Assembly (NCBI GenBank): GCA_964351745.1
Contig: CAYGPI010000002.1
Coordinates: forward strand, 30,342-94,341
DNA length: 64,000 nt
Source: CAYNJF01 sp964351745
GTDB taxonomy: Bacteria > Pseudomonadota > Gammaproteobacteria > Berkiellales > Berkiellaceae
Direction: 5' to 3'
Shown here: positions 32,694-40,479 of the stretch, piece after piece
Position numbering within the stretch: position 1 is the first letter of the stretch
Layout of the letters: each line of letters starts with the position of its first letter
Program-made: the position numbers and the translations under genes
Notes under the pieces: model-generated
Databases searched by the model: none
Told to the model about the DNA's origin: nothing
What the model saw: only the letters and a program-made list of their open reading frames with translations

Positions 32694-32710
32694 TTGGCAT
32701 AAGTCTTGCA
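32694..32710 (+). promoter_or_regulatory. Sigma-54 promoter upstream of flgB
   Basis: TTGGCATAAGTCTTGCA keeps the invariant GG and GC with exactly ten bases between them, the sigma-54 -24/-12 spacing, and lies 34 bases before the flgB ATG. It fits FleQ-dependent control of the hook-basal-body operon, as the window also encodes FleQ and FleR type activators. Confidence 0.82.
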
Positions 32711-32743
32711 CCACTATTTGCAATTGGATACAGGACTTAGAAT

Positions 32744-33136
32744 ATGAGCATTACATTTGATAAAGCTTTAGGCGTTCACCAAGACGCATTGCGTCTTAGA
32801 GGCCAACGGACTCAGATTTTAGCTAATAATTTAGCTAATGCAGATACGCCAGGCTTTAAAGCTAAAGATATCGACTTTAATGAGCTTCTCAAAGACAGCC
32901 ATACATCAAAAGGCTTTAAAATGGCTCAGACAAATTCAGACCATATCGCCTTATCTCAGTTCGATGACGCCGACACCATGTATCGGATTCCAATGCAACC
33001 TTCAGTCGATGGGAATACAGTAAATGAGCAAGTTGAAATCTCAAAATTTTCTGATAACAGTTTGAGATACATGGCGTCATTAAGATTCTTAAGTGACAGA
33101 TTTAAAGGCATGATGACTGCCATTAAAGGAGAATAA
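32744..33136 (+). CDS. flgB: Proximal rod protein FlgB
   Basis: This 130-residue protein carries the axial-protein N-terminal signature RTQILANNLANADTPGFKA and the matching C-terminal helix (NSLRYMASLRFLSDRFKGMM). FlgB is the first rod subunit next to the FliE-MS ring. It follows a sigma-54 promoter and opens the flgBCDEFGHIJKL operon, with two bases to flgC. Length matches the family. Confidence 0.95.
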   Translation: MSITFDKALGVHQDALRLRGQRTQILANNLANADTPGFKAKDIDFNELLKDSHTSKGFKMAQTNSDHIALSQFDDADTMYRIPMQPSVDGNTVNEQVEISKFSDNSLRYMASLRFLSDRFKGMMTAIKGE

Positions 33137-33138
33137 GC

Positions 33139-33561
33139 ATGTTCCAAATATTTGATATAGCAGGTCAGGGGATGAGTGCTCAATCTATCCGATTGAATAC
33201 AACAGCATCTAATATGGCTAACGCTGAAAGCGTGACAAGTAATACTGGGCAGACATATAGAGCAAGACATCCTGTCTTTGCTGCGGTTCAGCAAGAAGCA
33301 AATGAAGAGATGAGCTTTGGTAAAAGCTCCAGTATGGGCGTTCAAGTGCTAGGGGTTGTTGAGAGCCAAGAGCCACTTAGGCAACAATTTCAACCAGACC
33401 ATCCATTAGCAGATGACCAGGGCTATATCAATTTACCCAATGTCAATATTGTTCAGGAAATGGCCAATATGATTTCTGCTTCTAGAAGCTATCAGAATAA
33501 CGCTGAAGTACTTAATACAGCTAAAACTCTGATACAAAGAACACTCACTTTAGGACAATAA
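33139..33561 (+). CDS. flgC: Proximal rod protein FlgC
   Basis: This 140-residue protein has the rod signature SIRLNTTASNMANAESVTS near its start and the C-terminal NIVQEMANMISASRSYQNN helix that ends almost all rod and hook proteins. FlgC forms the second layer of the rod. It lies two bases after flgB and ten bases before flgD. Confidence 0.95.
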   Translation: MFQIFDIAGQGMSAQSIRLNTTASNMANAESVTSNTGQTYRARHPVFAAVQQEANEEMSFGKSSSMGVQVLGVVESQEPLRQQFQPDHPLADDQGYINLPNVNIVQEMANMISASRSYQNNAEVLNTAKTLIQRTLTLGQ

Positions 33562-33571
33562 GGGAAATATC

Positions 33572-34255
33572 ATGGCTGCTATACCTGGCGCTTTACAATC
33601 GCAACAGACCCAACTAGAGCAGTTAGGTTTAAACAGTGCGCAAACCAATGCAAAAACAGAGCAATCTACAACAGATTTTCTAAAATTGTTTGTCACACAG
33701 TTGCAAAATCAAAATCCATTGGAGCCACAAGAGGGCGCAGAGTTTTTGAGTCAATTGGCACAGTTTTCTACAGTAGAAGGCATTCAAAACTTAGATACTT
33801 CTTTTTCAAAAATGGCCAATACACTTCAGTCAACGACTGCTCTGCAAGCAACTAGCATGGTAGGACGCCAAGTTGAAATACCAACAGATGAAGCTAAGCT
33901 AACGAGCGGACAACCTATGCAAGGGAGCATAGATGTACCAAGTTCTGTTTCTGATTTAAGTCTTGAACTAGTGAATGGTGAGGGCCTCGTCGTTAAAACC
34001 ATGAAGCTAGGTACAGTATCACCAGGGCACTTTCCATTTAGTTGGAATGGACTCGATGATAATGAAACAGCCGTGCCTTCAGGATCTTATAGCTTAAGAG
34101 CAAAAGGAACGATTGACGGAGAGGAAACTCGTTTTGCGACATTCAGTCAAGCTAATGTTGATAGCGTCACGATAGACTCGAACGGAAAAGGATTGATGTT
34201 AAATGTTTCAGGTCATGGATCTATATCCATTGATGATGTTAGAAAAATTAGTTAG
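33572..34255 (+). CDS. flgD: Hook cap protein FlgD
   Basis: This 227-residue protein has the FlgD N-terminal motif DFLKLFVTQLQNQNPLEP and QLAQFSTVEGIQNL, then a FlgD Ig-like domain (SLELVNGEGLVVKTMKLG; FPFSWNGLDDNE) and a C-terminal beta part. It scaffolds hook polymerisation and is then displaced. Its length and position before flgE are as expected. Confidence 0.95.
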   Translation: MAAIPGALQSQQTQLEQLGLNSAQTNAKTEQSTTDFLKLFVTQLQNQNPLEPQEGAEFLSQLAQFSTVEGIQNLDTSFSKMANTLQSTTALQATSMVGRQVEIPTDEAKLTSGQPMQGSIDVPSSVSDLSLELVNGEGLVVKTMKLGTVSPGHFPFSWNGLDDNETAVPSGSYSLRAKGTIDGEETRFATFSQANVDSVTIDSNGKGLMLNVSGHGSISIDDVRKIS

Positions 34256-34272
34256 GAATCAGGGAGTATCAT

Positions 34273-36216
34273 ATGCCATTTCAAGCAGCACTTAGTGGAT
34301 TACAAGCAGCCTCTGGAGAGTTAAGAGTTATTGGTAACAACGTTGCCAATGCTTCAACCACAGGGTACAAAGAATCAAGAGCAGAATTCGCAGATGTTTA
34401 CGCATCAGCAACAGGAGGAACTGGTATTGGTTCTGGGGTTATTTTATCTGCTGTGACTCAACAATTCTCACAGGGCCAAATTGGATTTACAAATAATAAT
34501 TTAGATTTGGCTGTGAACGGAGAAGGGTTTTACATCTTAAGCCAAAATGGCGCCATTAGCTATTCGAGAGCAGGTGCCTTTGGTGTTGATAAAGATGGCT
34601 TTATTACAAACTCTCGTGACCAAACGTTACGGGGTTTTATTGCAGATAGCGCAGGCAATATCACAGGTGCTCAAGGTGATTTACAAATCAGCACATCGAA
34701 TTTGTCGCCAAGAGCAACAACAGATGTTAATTTAAGTGTCAATCTAGATGCCTCTGCAACACCGCCGCCCAGCGCTTTTACACCAGGTTTTACACCTTCA
34801 TCACCACCAAGCCCTACGTCGTATAACACGACAACTTCCACAAGTGTGTTTGATAGTTTGGGTAATTCTCATATTATGACAAGCTATTTTGTGAAAGCAC
34901 CAGCTTCGAATACTTGGAATGTTTATGTGGGCGTAGATGGTACAGATGTGACACCAACGGCCGCTACGCCGCCAGCTGGAGCACCGCCTGCAACATATCC
35001 AGCTACTGATATAGCATCTCCATTTACAATGGTTTTTGACTCTTCTGGAGCCATTGTCCCAAATAACCCTGCAGCACCACCACTTTATTATGGACCAGGT
35101 CCAGTCGTTTCTAGTCAAGGTGTTTTAAGCAATTCTGGCACTTTAAGCTCTATGGATTTAAATGACTTAACGATTAATGGTGTCTCTGTAGATGCTGCAA
35201 CACTAAGTGCTGATATTTTTTCAACTACCGATGCAAGAGCTAGTGCTATTTCAACTGCTACAGCCATAAACCTTGGCACTCAACAGCATGGCGTAACCGC
35301 TAGTGTTGGTAGTACCGTTGTTGATTTAGGCGTGCCTGCTTTAGGTAATCTTGATGCAGGTGATTTGGTTATCAATGGTCGTAACATCTCAGGTGCTGTA
35401 CCAAATGATGCTGCTCTTTTAGGGCTCATCAATGCTGAAACACCAAACACAGGTGTTGCAGCAACCCAACCTGGTGGTGCTGGTACGGCTATCATTCTAA
35501 CTGCTTCAGATGGTCGAAACATACAATTAGAGACCGATGGTGTACAAGCTAATGGTGCTTCCTTTGCTAATTTTGCTTTGAATGCTGGGGCCTTAGATCA
35601 AGTACAAAAGGGAACCATAAGCTTAGCAACAGTTAATAATAAGGGCATTACCATTGGTGGAAACGCACCTGGTGATGTTGGACTAACGACTGGCCCACAA
35701 GCTGGGATTATCCAAACAAGTTCCGATGTGATATCTATTCCGAACTGGAATCCAACTGGCGGAGCGACTTCTCCTCAAGTGTTTTCTCTAGACTTTAATA
35801 GTTCAACACAGTTTGGCTCACCTTTTTCTGTTCAAGCTCTAAGCCAGGATGGTTATTCAACAGGTCGATTATCAGGGGTTGATGTTGGAACTTCAGGTGT
35901 TATTTTTGCAAGATACTCTAATGGACAATCACAAGCTTTAGGTCAAGTAGCTCTGGCTAACTTTGGTAACACACAAGGCTTAAGTCCACAAGGTGACACA
36001 TCTTGGGTTGAAACTTTTGATTCAGGACCTGCACTTGTTGGTGTACCAGGGACTGCGGATTTAGGCATTATTCAATCTGGGGCACTAGAAGATTCTAATG
36101 TGGCATTAACTGACGAACTTGTTTCGTTGATTGTTGCGCAAAGAAATTTCCAGGCTAATGCTCAAACCATTAGAACCGCTGATGCCGTCACTCAAACGAT
36201 CATTAACATAAGGTAA
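34273..36216 (+). CDS. flgE: Flagellar hook protein FlgE, oversized
   Basis: Both ends are typical: the N-terminal GNNVANASTTGYKESRAEF and C-terminal LVSLIVAQRNFQANAQTI. With 647 residues it is well above the common 400-450. The extra length is in the middle: a Pro-rich part (residues about 155-270) and, at about 290-475, a block with NDLTINGVSVD, QHGVTASVG, DGRNIQLETDG and GDVGLTTG. This block is similar to ones in FlgK and FlgL of this same cluster. The hook surface should therefore have a large added domain. Confidence 0.94.
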   Translation: MPFQAALSGLQAASGELRVIGNNVANASTTGYKESRAEFADVYASATGGTGIGSGVILSAVTQQFSQGQIGFTNNNLDLAVNGEGFYILSQNGAISYSRAGAFGVDKDGFITNSRDQTLRGFIADSAGNITGAQGDLQISTSNLSPRATTDVNLSVNLDASATPPPSAFTPGFTPSSPPSPTSYNTTTSTSVFDSLGNSHIMTSYFVKAPASNTWNVYVGVDGTDVTPTAATPPAGAPPATYPATDIASPFTMVFDSSGAIVPNNPAAPPLYYGPGPVVSSQGVLSNSGTLSSMDLNDLTINGVSVDAATLSADIFSTTDARASAISTATAINLGTQQHGVTASVGSTVVDLGVPALGNLDAGDLVINGRNISGAVPNDAALLGLINAETPNTGVAATQPGGAGTAIILTASDGRNIQLETDGVQANGASFANFALNAGALDQVQKGTISLATVNNKGITIGGNAPGDVGLTTGPQAGIIQTSSDVISIPNWNPTGGATSPQVFSLDFNSSTQFGSPFSVQALSQDGYSTGRLSGVDVGTSGVIFARYSNGQSQALGQVALANFGNTQGLSPQGDTSWVETFDSGPALVGVPGTADLGIIQSGALEDSNVALTDELVSLIVAQRNFQANAQTIRTADAVTQTIINIR

Positions 36217-36223
36217 TTGATAA

Positions 36224-36964
36224 ATGGATAATTTTGTTTATATTGCTATGAGTGGTGCTGAGCAGACGATGCGAGCACAAACAATCAATGCAAATAATCT
36301 TGCCAATTTATCAACGACTGGCTTTAAAGCTGATTTAGATCAATTTCGGTCGCAATCAGTTTTTGGAGATGGACTGCCAAGCAGGGCGTATGCACAAGCA
36401 GAGCGTCCTGCAACTGACTTTAGTTCAGGTCCTTTGATGCCAACAGGACGAGATTTAGACTTGGCCATAGAAGGAGAGGGTTGGTTCAGTGTTCAAGCTC
36501 CAAACGGTAGTGAAGCTTTAACACGAATAGGTAATCTTCAGTTAACAAGTGAAGGTCTATTAACCACTGCCAATGGGTTACCTTTGTTAGGAGATGGTGG
36601 ACCAATCACGGTTGGATCCTTTGATAAGATATCGATAGGTGTTGATGGGACTGTCAGCATTGTGCCAGAGGGATCTGGTAGTGATAACTTGGTGGTGATT
36701 GATCGCATTAGGCTTTCAAACCCTGATAAAATGGATCTGTACAAGGATATTGATGGATTAATTAAAACAAAAGATGGAAGTCAAGTAGCCCCAGATGCTT
36801 CAGTCAAAGTGACTAATGGATTTTTAGAGGGTAGTAATGTTAATGCTATTGAATCTATTTCAAAAATTATAAGCTTAGCAAGAGAGTTTGAAGCTCAGTT
36901 AAAGATGATGGAAACAGCAAAGCAAACATCTCAGACAGACAGTTCAATCTTACGATTATCGTAA
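36224..36964 (+). CDS. flgF: Proximal rod protein FlgF
   Basis: This 246-residue protein carries NANNLANLSTTGFKADLDQF at the N terminus and a C-terminal SISKIISLAREFEAQLKMME helix. It is a rod subunit distal to FlgC. It is separated from flgE by seven bases and from flgG by twelve. Size and order are conserved. Confidence 0.94.
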   Translation: MDNFVYIAMSGAEQTMRAQTINANNLANLSTTGFKADLDQFRSQSVFGDGLPSRAYAQAERPATDFSSGPLMPTGRDLDLAIEGEGWFSVQAPNGSEALTRIGNLQLTSEGLLTTANGLPLLGDGGPITVGSFDKISIGVDGTVSIVPEGSGSDNLVVIDRIRLSNPDKMDLYKDIDGLIKTKDGSQVAPDASVKVTNGFLEGSNVNAIESISKIISLAREFEAQLKMMETAKQTSQTDSSILRLS

Positions 36965-36976
36965 TAGGAGTATATT

Positions 36977-37762
36977 ATGCATCCGGCGTTATGGATTAGT
37001 GTTACAGGCTTAGACGCACAAAATAATGATATTCGCACGATATCAAATAACCTTGCTAACGTTTCCACCATTGGGTTTAAACGAGATAGAGCCGTTTTCG
37101 AAGATCTGTTATATCAAAATGTTCGCCAACCTGGTGCACAATCGTCTGAGGAGACTGAGATTCCATCAGGTCTCATGTTAGGTACTGGTGTCAAAACCGT
37201 TGCTTCGCAAAAAACTCACACTCAAGGAAGTGTTATTCAGACCGAAAATCCTTTAGATATGGCGGTTAATGGTAAAGGTTATTTCCAAGTTTTAAGGCCA
37301 GATGGCGACATTGCTTACACAAGAGATGGGCAATTCCAACTGAATAGCAGTGGTCAAGTTGTCACAGCAAATGGTTACTTGTTACAACCCTCGATTACAA
37401 TCCCACAAGATGCAAGTTCAATCACCATAGGCTCAGATGGCGTTGTTTCAGTGATGCAGCCTGGTAATACGACGCCCTCACAAGTTGGCAATCTACAATT
37501 GTCTTCATTCATTAATCCAGCTGGGTTGCAACCCATTGGTGAAAATCAATACCTTGAGACGCAGTCTAGTGGTACAGCAAGCACTGCTGCACCAGGCACT
37601 CCAGGCTTGGGTACTTTATTACAAGGCTCCTTAGAAGCTTCAAACGTTAATGTCGTCGAAGAACTTGTACGACTTATTGAAACGCAACGAGCATATGAAA
37701 TGAATGCAAAATCCGTAGAAACAGTTGATGGTATGCTTCGATACCTGTCACAAACTTTATAG
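36977..37762 (+). CDS. flgG: Distal rod protein FlgG
   Basis: This 261-residue protein has the rod signature TISNNLANVSTIGFKRDRAV, NPLDMAVNGKGYFQV, and the typical C terminus NVVEELVRLIETQRAYEMN. FlgG builds the distal rod that passes through the P and L rings, encoded next. Length is exactly that of the family. Confidence 0.96.
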   Translation: MHPALWISVTGLDAQNNDIRTISNNLANVSTIGFKRDRAVFEDLLYQNVRQPGAQSSEETEIPSGLMLGTGVKTVASQKTHTQGSVIQTENPLDMAVNGKGYFQVLRPDGDIAYTRDGQFQLNSSGQVVTANGYLLQPSITIPQDASSITIGSDGVVSVMQPGNTTPSQVGNLQLSSFINPAGLQPIGENQYLETQSSGTASTAAPGTPGLGTLLQGSLEASNVNVVEELVRLIETQRAYEMNAKSVETVDGMLRYLSQTL

Positions 37763-37769
37763 GCTTAGT

Positions 37770-38474
37770 ATGAAATTGATTATCATAATGATGTTAGCAG
37801 TAGGCTTGGTGGGTTGCTCTCAGTTTGAAAGACCCAATGATCCTAATTTCGCACCTGTATATCCGGCATACAATAAACCACCAGAGCCACATCATGGATC
37901 TGTTTACCATGCGGGTAGTGGTCTTTCTTTATATCAAGATATGAAGGCCCATCATGTTGGAGATATTATTACAGTGGCTCTTTTGGAGCAAACAGATGCT
38001 TCCAAGTCTGGCAATTCAAAATTTGACAAAAAATCAACAGCAACCATCGCCAACCCAACGCTCTTTGGTACAGGGCCTGATTTTGGCTTGCACAAAAGTT
38101 TGCCAGTGCCATTGTCAACCACAAAGAACTTGAACCTTGAAACAAGCATCAATGCTGATCGGGACTTTGAGGGCTCATCCGATAGTGCACAAAAGAATAA
38201 ACTAACTGGGACCATTACCGTGACGGTCGATCAAGTTTATCCAAATGGAAATTTGTATGTCAAAGGTGAGAAGTGGTTAACCATTAACCATGGCGATGAG
38301 TTTATTAGAGTGGCAGGTATTATAAGACCAGAAGATATAAGTCCAGATAATATTATTATGTCAGATAAGATAGCAGATGCTAGAATTACTTATAGCGGAA
38401 CAGGAAGTTTACAGAATGCCTCTAAACCAGGATGGTTAACTCGAATGTTTAATCACTGGTTATTTCCATTGTAG
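37770..38474 (+). CDS. flgH: L-ring lipoprotein FlgH
   Basis: From the ATG at 37770 the protein has 234 residues and a lipoprotein signal with the lipobox LVGC (KLIIIMMLAVGLVGCSQ). An upstream in-frame ATG within flgG would spoil this signal and is rejected. FlgH motifs follow: SLYQDMKAHHVGDIITVAL and NLYVKGEKWLTINHGDEFI, then GVIRP-like AGIIRPEDI. It forms the outer-membrane ring around the rod. Confidence 0.95.
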   Translation: MKLIIIMMLAVGLVGCSQFERPNDPNFAPVYPAYNKPPEPHHGSVYHAGSGLSLYQDMKAHHVGDIITVALLEQTDASKSGNSKFDKKSTATIANPTLFGTGPDFGLHKSLPVPLSTTKNLNLETSINADRDFEGSSDSAQKNKLTGTITVTVDQVYPNGNLYVKGEKWLTINHGDEFIRVAGIIRPEDISPDNIIMSDKIADARITYSGTGSLQNASKPGWLTRMFNHWLFPL

Positions 38475-38482
38475 GAATGATA

Positions 38483-39577
38483 ATGAATAAATTAAGAGTT
38501 TTGGTAGTATTATTAAGCTGCATTTATTGCAGCTTTAGCTATGCTGAAAGACTAAAAGACATTGCTTCTATTCAAGGGGTTCGTTCCAATCAACTGGTGG
38601 GATATGGATTAGTCGTTGGTTTAAGTGGCACTGGTGATACAGAGTCTTTTACAAAGCAATCCTTTAAAAGCATGCTGCAAAATTTAGGCGTCACGATTCC
38701 GCCCAATGTTAACCCATCTATCAAGAATGTTGCAGCTGTTGCGCTGCATGCAGATTTACCTGCTTTTTCAAAGCCGGGTCAAAAAATTGACGTGACAATT
38801 TCTAGTTTGGGGAACGCTAAAAGCTTAAGGGGTGGCACCTTACTCTTGGCACCATTGAAAGCTGCGGATGGTCAGATCTATGCGGTAGCACAAGGCAGTA
38901 TCATTGTCGGTGGTCTTGCTGCCGAAGGCGCAGATGGATCACAAATTACAGTCAATGTACCAGTGGTTGGACGTATCCCAAATGGGGCAAGTGTTGAGCG
39001 GACAATTGCGTCTCCATTTTCGTTTAGTCAACACTTGATCTTCAATCTTCACGCTTCTGACTTTACGACTGCAAGGCGAGTTGCCGATGCCATCAATCAA
39101 ATGATGGGACCTCATACAGCGACACCTATGGACGGTACCTCGATTCAAGTCAAAGCACCACCAGATATTACAGAGCGAGTGACTTTTGTTTCGGCGCTAG
39201 AAAATTTAAATCTTGTGCCAGCTGAGATGAAAGCAAAAATCATCGTTAACTCAAGAACTGGTACGATTATTATCGGTAAAAATGTTTCTGTTGGGCCGGC
39301 TGCTATTGCCCATGGCAACTTAACTGTGACCATTTCTGAGAATAAGCAAGTGAGTCAACCGCAACCCTTATCAAATGGTGTCACAACAGAGGTTAATCAA
39401 AGCGAGGTTGTGATTACACAAGATAACAGTCGCTTATTTGTTCTGCAGCCTGATGTCTCTTTAGAGTCTATTGTCAGTGCCATGAACAAAGTCGGTGCTT
39501 CACCTTCAGATCTGATGGCGATTCTAGAAGCTCTTAAACAAGCGGGGGCTCTGCATGCTGACTTGCAGATTATCTAA
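38483..39577 (+). CDS. flgI: P-ring protein FlgI
   Basis: The ATG at 38483 is preferred over one six bases earlier because AGGA then lies six bases upstream. The 364-residue product has a signal peptide (VLLSCIYCSFSYA) and the family segments RLKDIASIQGVRSNQLVGYG, GLSGTGDTESFTKQS, and a C-terminal SDLMAILEALKQAGALHADL. It polymerises in the periplasm with FlgA help. The stop overlaps the flgJ start by one base. Confidence 0.95.
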   Translation: MNKLRVLVVLLSCIYCSFSYAERLKDIASIQGVRSNQLVGYGLVVGLSGTGDTESFTKQSFKSMLQNLGVTIPPNVNPSIKNVAAVALHADLPAFSKPGQKIDVTISSLGNAKSLRGGTLLLAPLKAADGQIYAVAQGSIIVGGLAAEGADGSQITVNVPVVGRIPNGASVERTIASPFSFSQHLIFNLHASDFTTARRVADAINQMMGPHTATPMDGTSIQVKAPPDITERVTFVSALENLNLVPAEMKAKIIVNSRTGTIIIGKNVSVGPAAIAHGNLTVTISENKQVSQPQPLSNGVTTEVNQSEVVITQDNSRLFVLQPDVSLESIVSAMNKVGASPSDLMAILEALKQAGALHADLQII

Positions 39578-40479
39578 TGAAAAATATTGAAGCCTCTTTT
39601 AACTATACAGACATGTCGAGCTTAAAAGAGCTTGGCAGTGGTCAAGCTACTGATGATAACTTAAAAGCTGCAGCGCAGCAGCTTGAAGGTGTCTTTCTAC
39701 AGATGGTTTTAAAAAGCATGCGTCAAGCGAATGAGAGTTTTCAATCTTCAATGTTTGACAGTCAAACAAAAGACACTTTTCAGGATTTTCATGATAACCA
39801 GTTAGCCCTCCATTTATCTAAAAGTCAGGGCATGGGCTTGGCTGATGTGATTTATAAGCAATTAAAACCTTATGTTGGTGAAGGAGAAAAAGTCAACAAC
39901 TTCTCAATTAAGCAAGGTGATTTTAGAACAAGTTCTTTACCATCTGAATTATCTACTATGCCAGTGAATCACGCTAAGAAAGAAGCACAAGAGCCTAAAG
40001 ATTTTCATGATGCAAAGGATTTCTTAGGATACCTTAAACCTATTGTTGATAAGGTTTTGAAAGGGCTCCAATTAAATCCTACACACCTATTAGCACAAGC
40101 AGCGCTTGAGACTGGTTGGGGCAAACATATTATTAAAGATGTTGATGGCAATAATAGTCATAACGTTTTTAATATTAAAGCAACTGGCTGGGAAGGTGAT
40201 AAAACAAATAAACAAACTATTGAGTATGAAAATAGTCAGATTGTTAAAAGGAATGAGCCATTTAGAATGTATGAAAACTATGAACAAAGTATCAAAGATT
40301 TTGTTCAAGTGTTACAGTCCCCTCGATATGAAAAGGTTTGGGAAAATACAAACGATCCAAAAGCTTTTTTTGATGCTTTACAAAAGGCTGGGTATGCCAC
40401 TGATCCAAATTATTCAGATAAAGTACTGAAAGTACTTCATCAAGATGAATTTAAAAATTTAGGAGCAGATCATGGGTGA
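39577..40479 (+). CDS. flgJ: FlgJ, rod scaffold with peptidoglycan hydrolase domain
   Basis: This 300-residue protein has the two-part FlgJ plan. Residues about 20-105 are the rod-binding domain (AAQQLEGVFLQMVLKSMRQA). Residues about 150-295 are a glucosaminidase-type domain with LLAQAALETGWGKH holding the catalytic glutamate and SHNVFNIKATGW. It opens the peptidoglycan layer for the growing rod. Its 3' end overlaps flgK by eight bases. Confidence 0.93.
   Translation: MKNIEASFNYTDMSSLKELGSGQATDDNLKAAAQQLEGVFLQMVLKSMRQANESFQSSMFDSQTKDTFQDFHDNQLALHLSKSQGMGLADVIYKQLKPYVGEGEKVNNFSIKQGDFRTSSLPSELSTMPVNHAKKEAQEPKDFHDAKDFLGYLKPIVDKVLKGLQLNPTHLLAQAALETGWGKHIIKDVDGNNSHNVFNIKATGWEGDKTNKQTIEYENSQIVKRNEPFRMYENYEQSIKDFVQVLQSPRYEKVWENTNDPKAFFDALQKAGYATDPNYSDKVLKVLHQDEFKNLGADHG

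Larger units (their letters stand above)
32364..32743. other. 380-base intergenic region before flgB
   Basis: Contents: an 8-bp tandem repeat bounded by an inverted repeat (32388-32439), a nine-base-pair hairpin (32471-32497), about 190 bases without visible structure, and a sigma-54 promoter (32694-32710) that drives flgB. No coding frame of note is present. Confidence 0.8.

Noticed and set aside
34801..35118. Long antisense frames within flagellar genes
   Set aside because: These, and similar ones under fliC, fliD and fliI, have low-complexity or Cys/Trp-rich products, no ribosome binding sites, and mirror codon bias of the true genes.
37725..37769. Upstream start for FlgH inside flgG
   Set aside because: It would put 15 extra residues before a lipoprotein signal peptide; ATG 37770 fits the lipobox.
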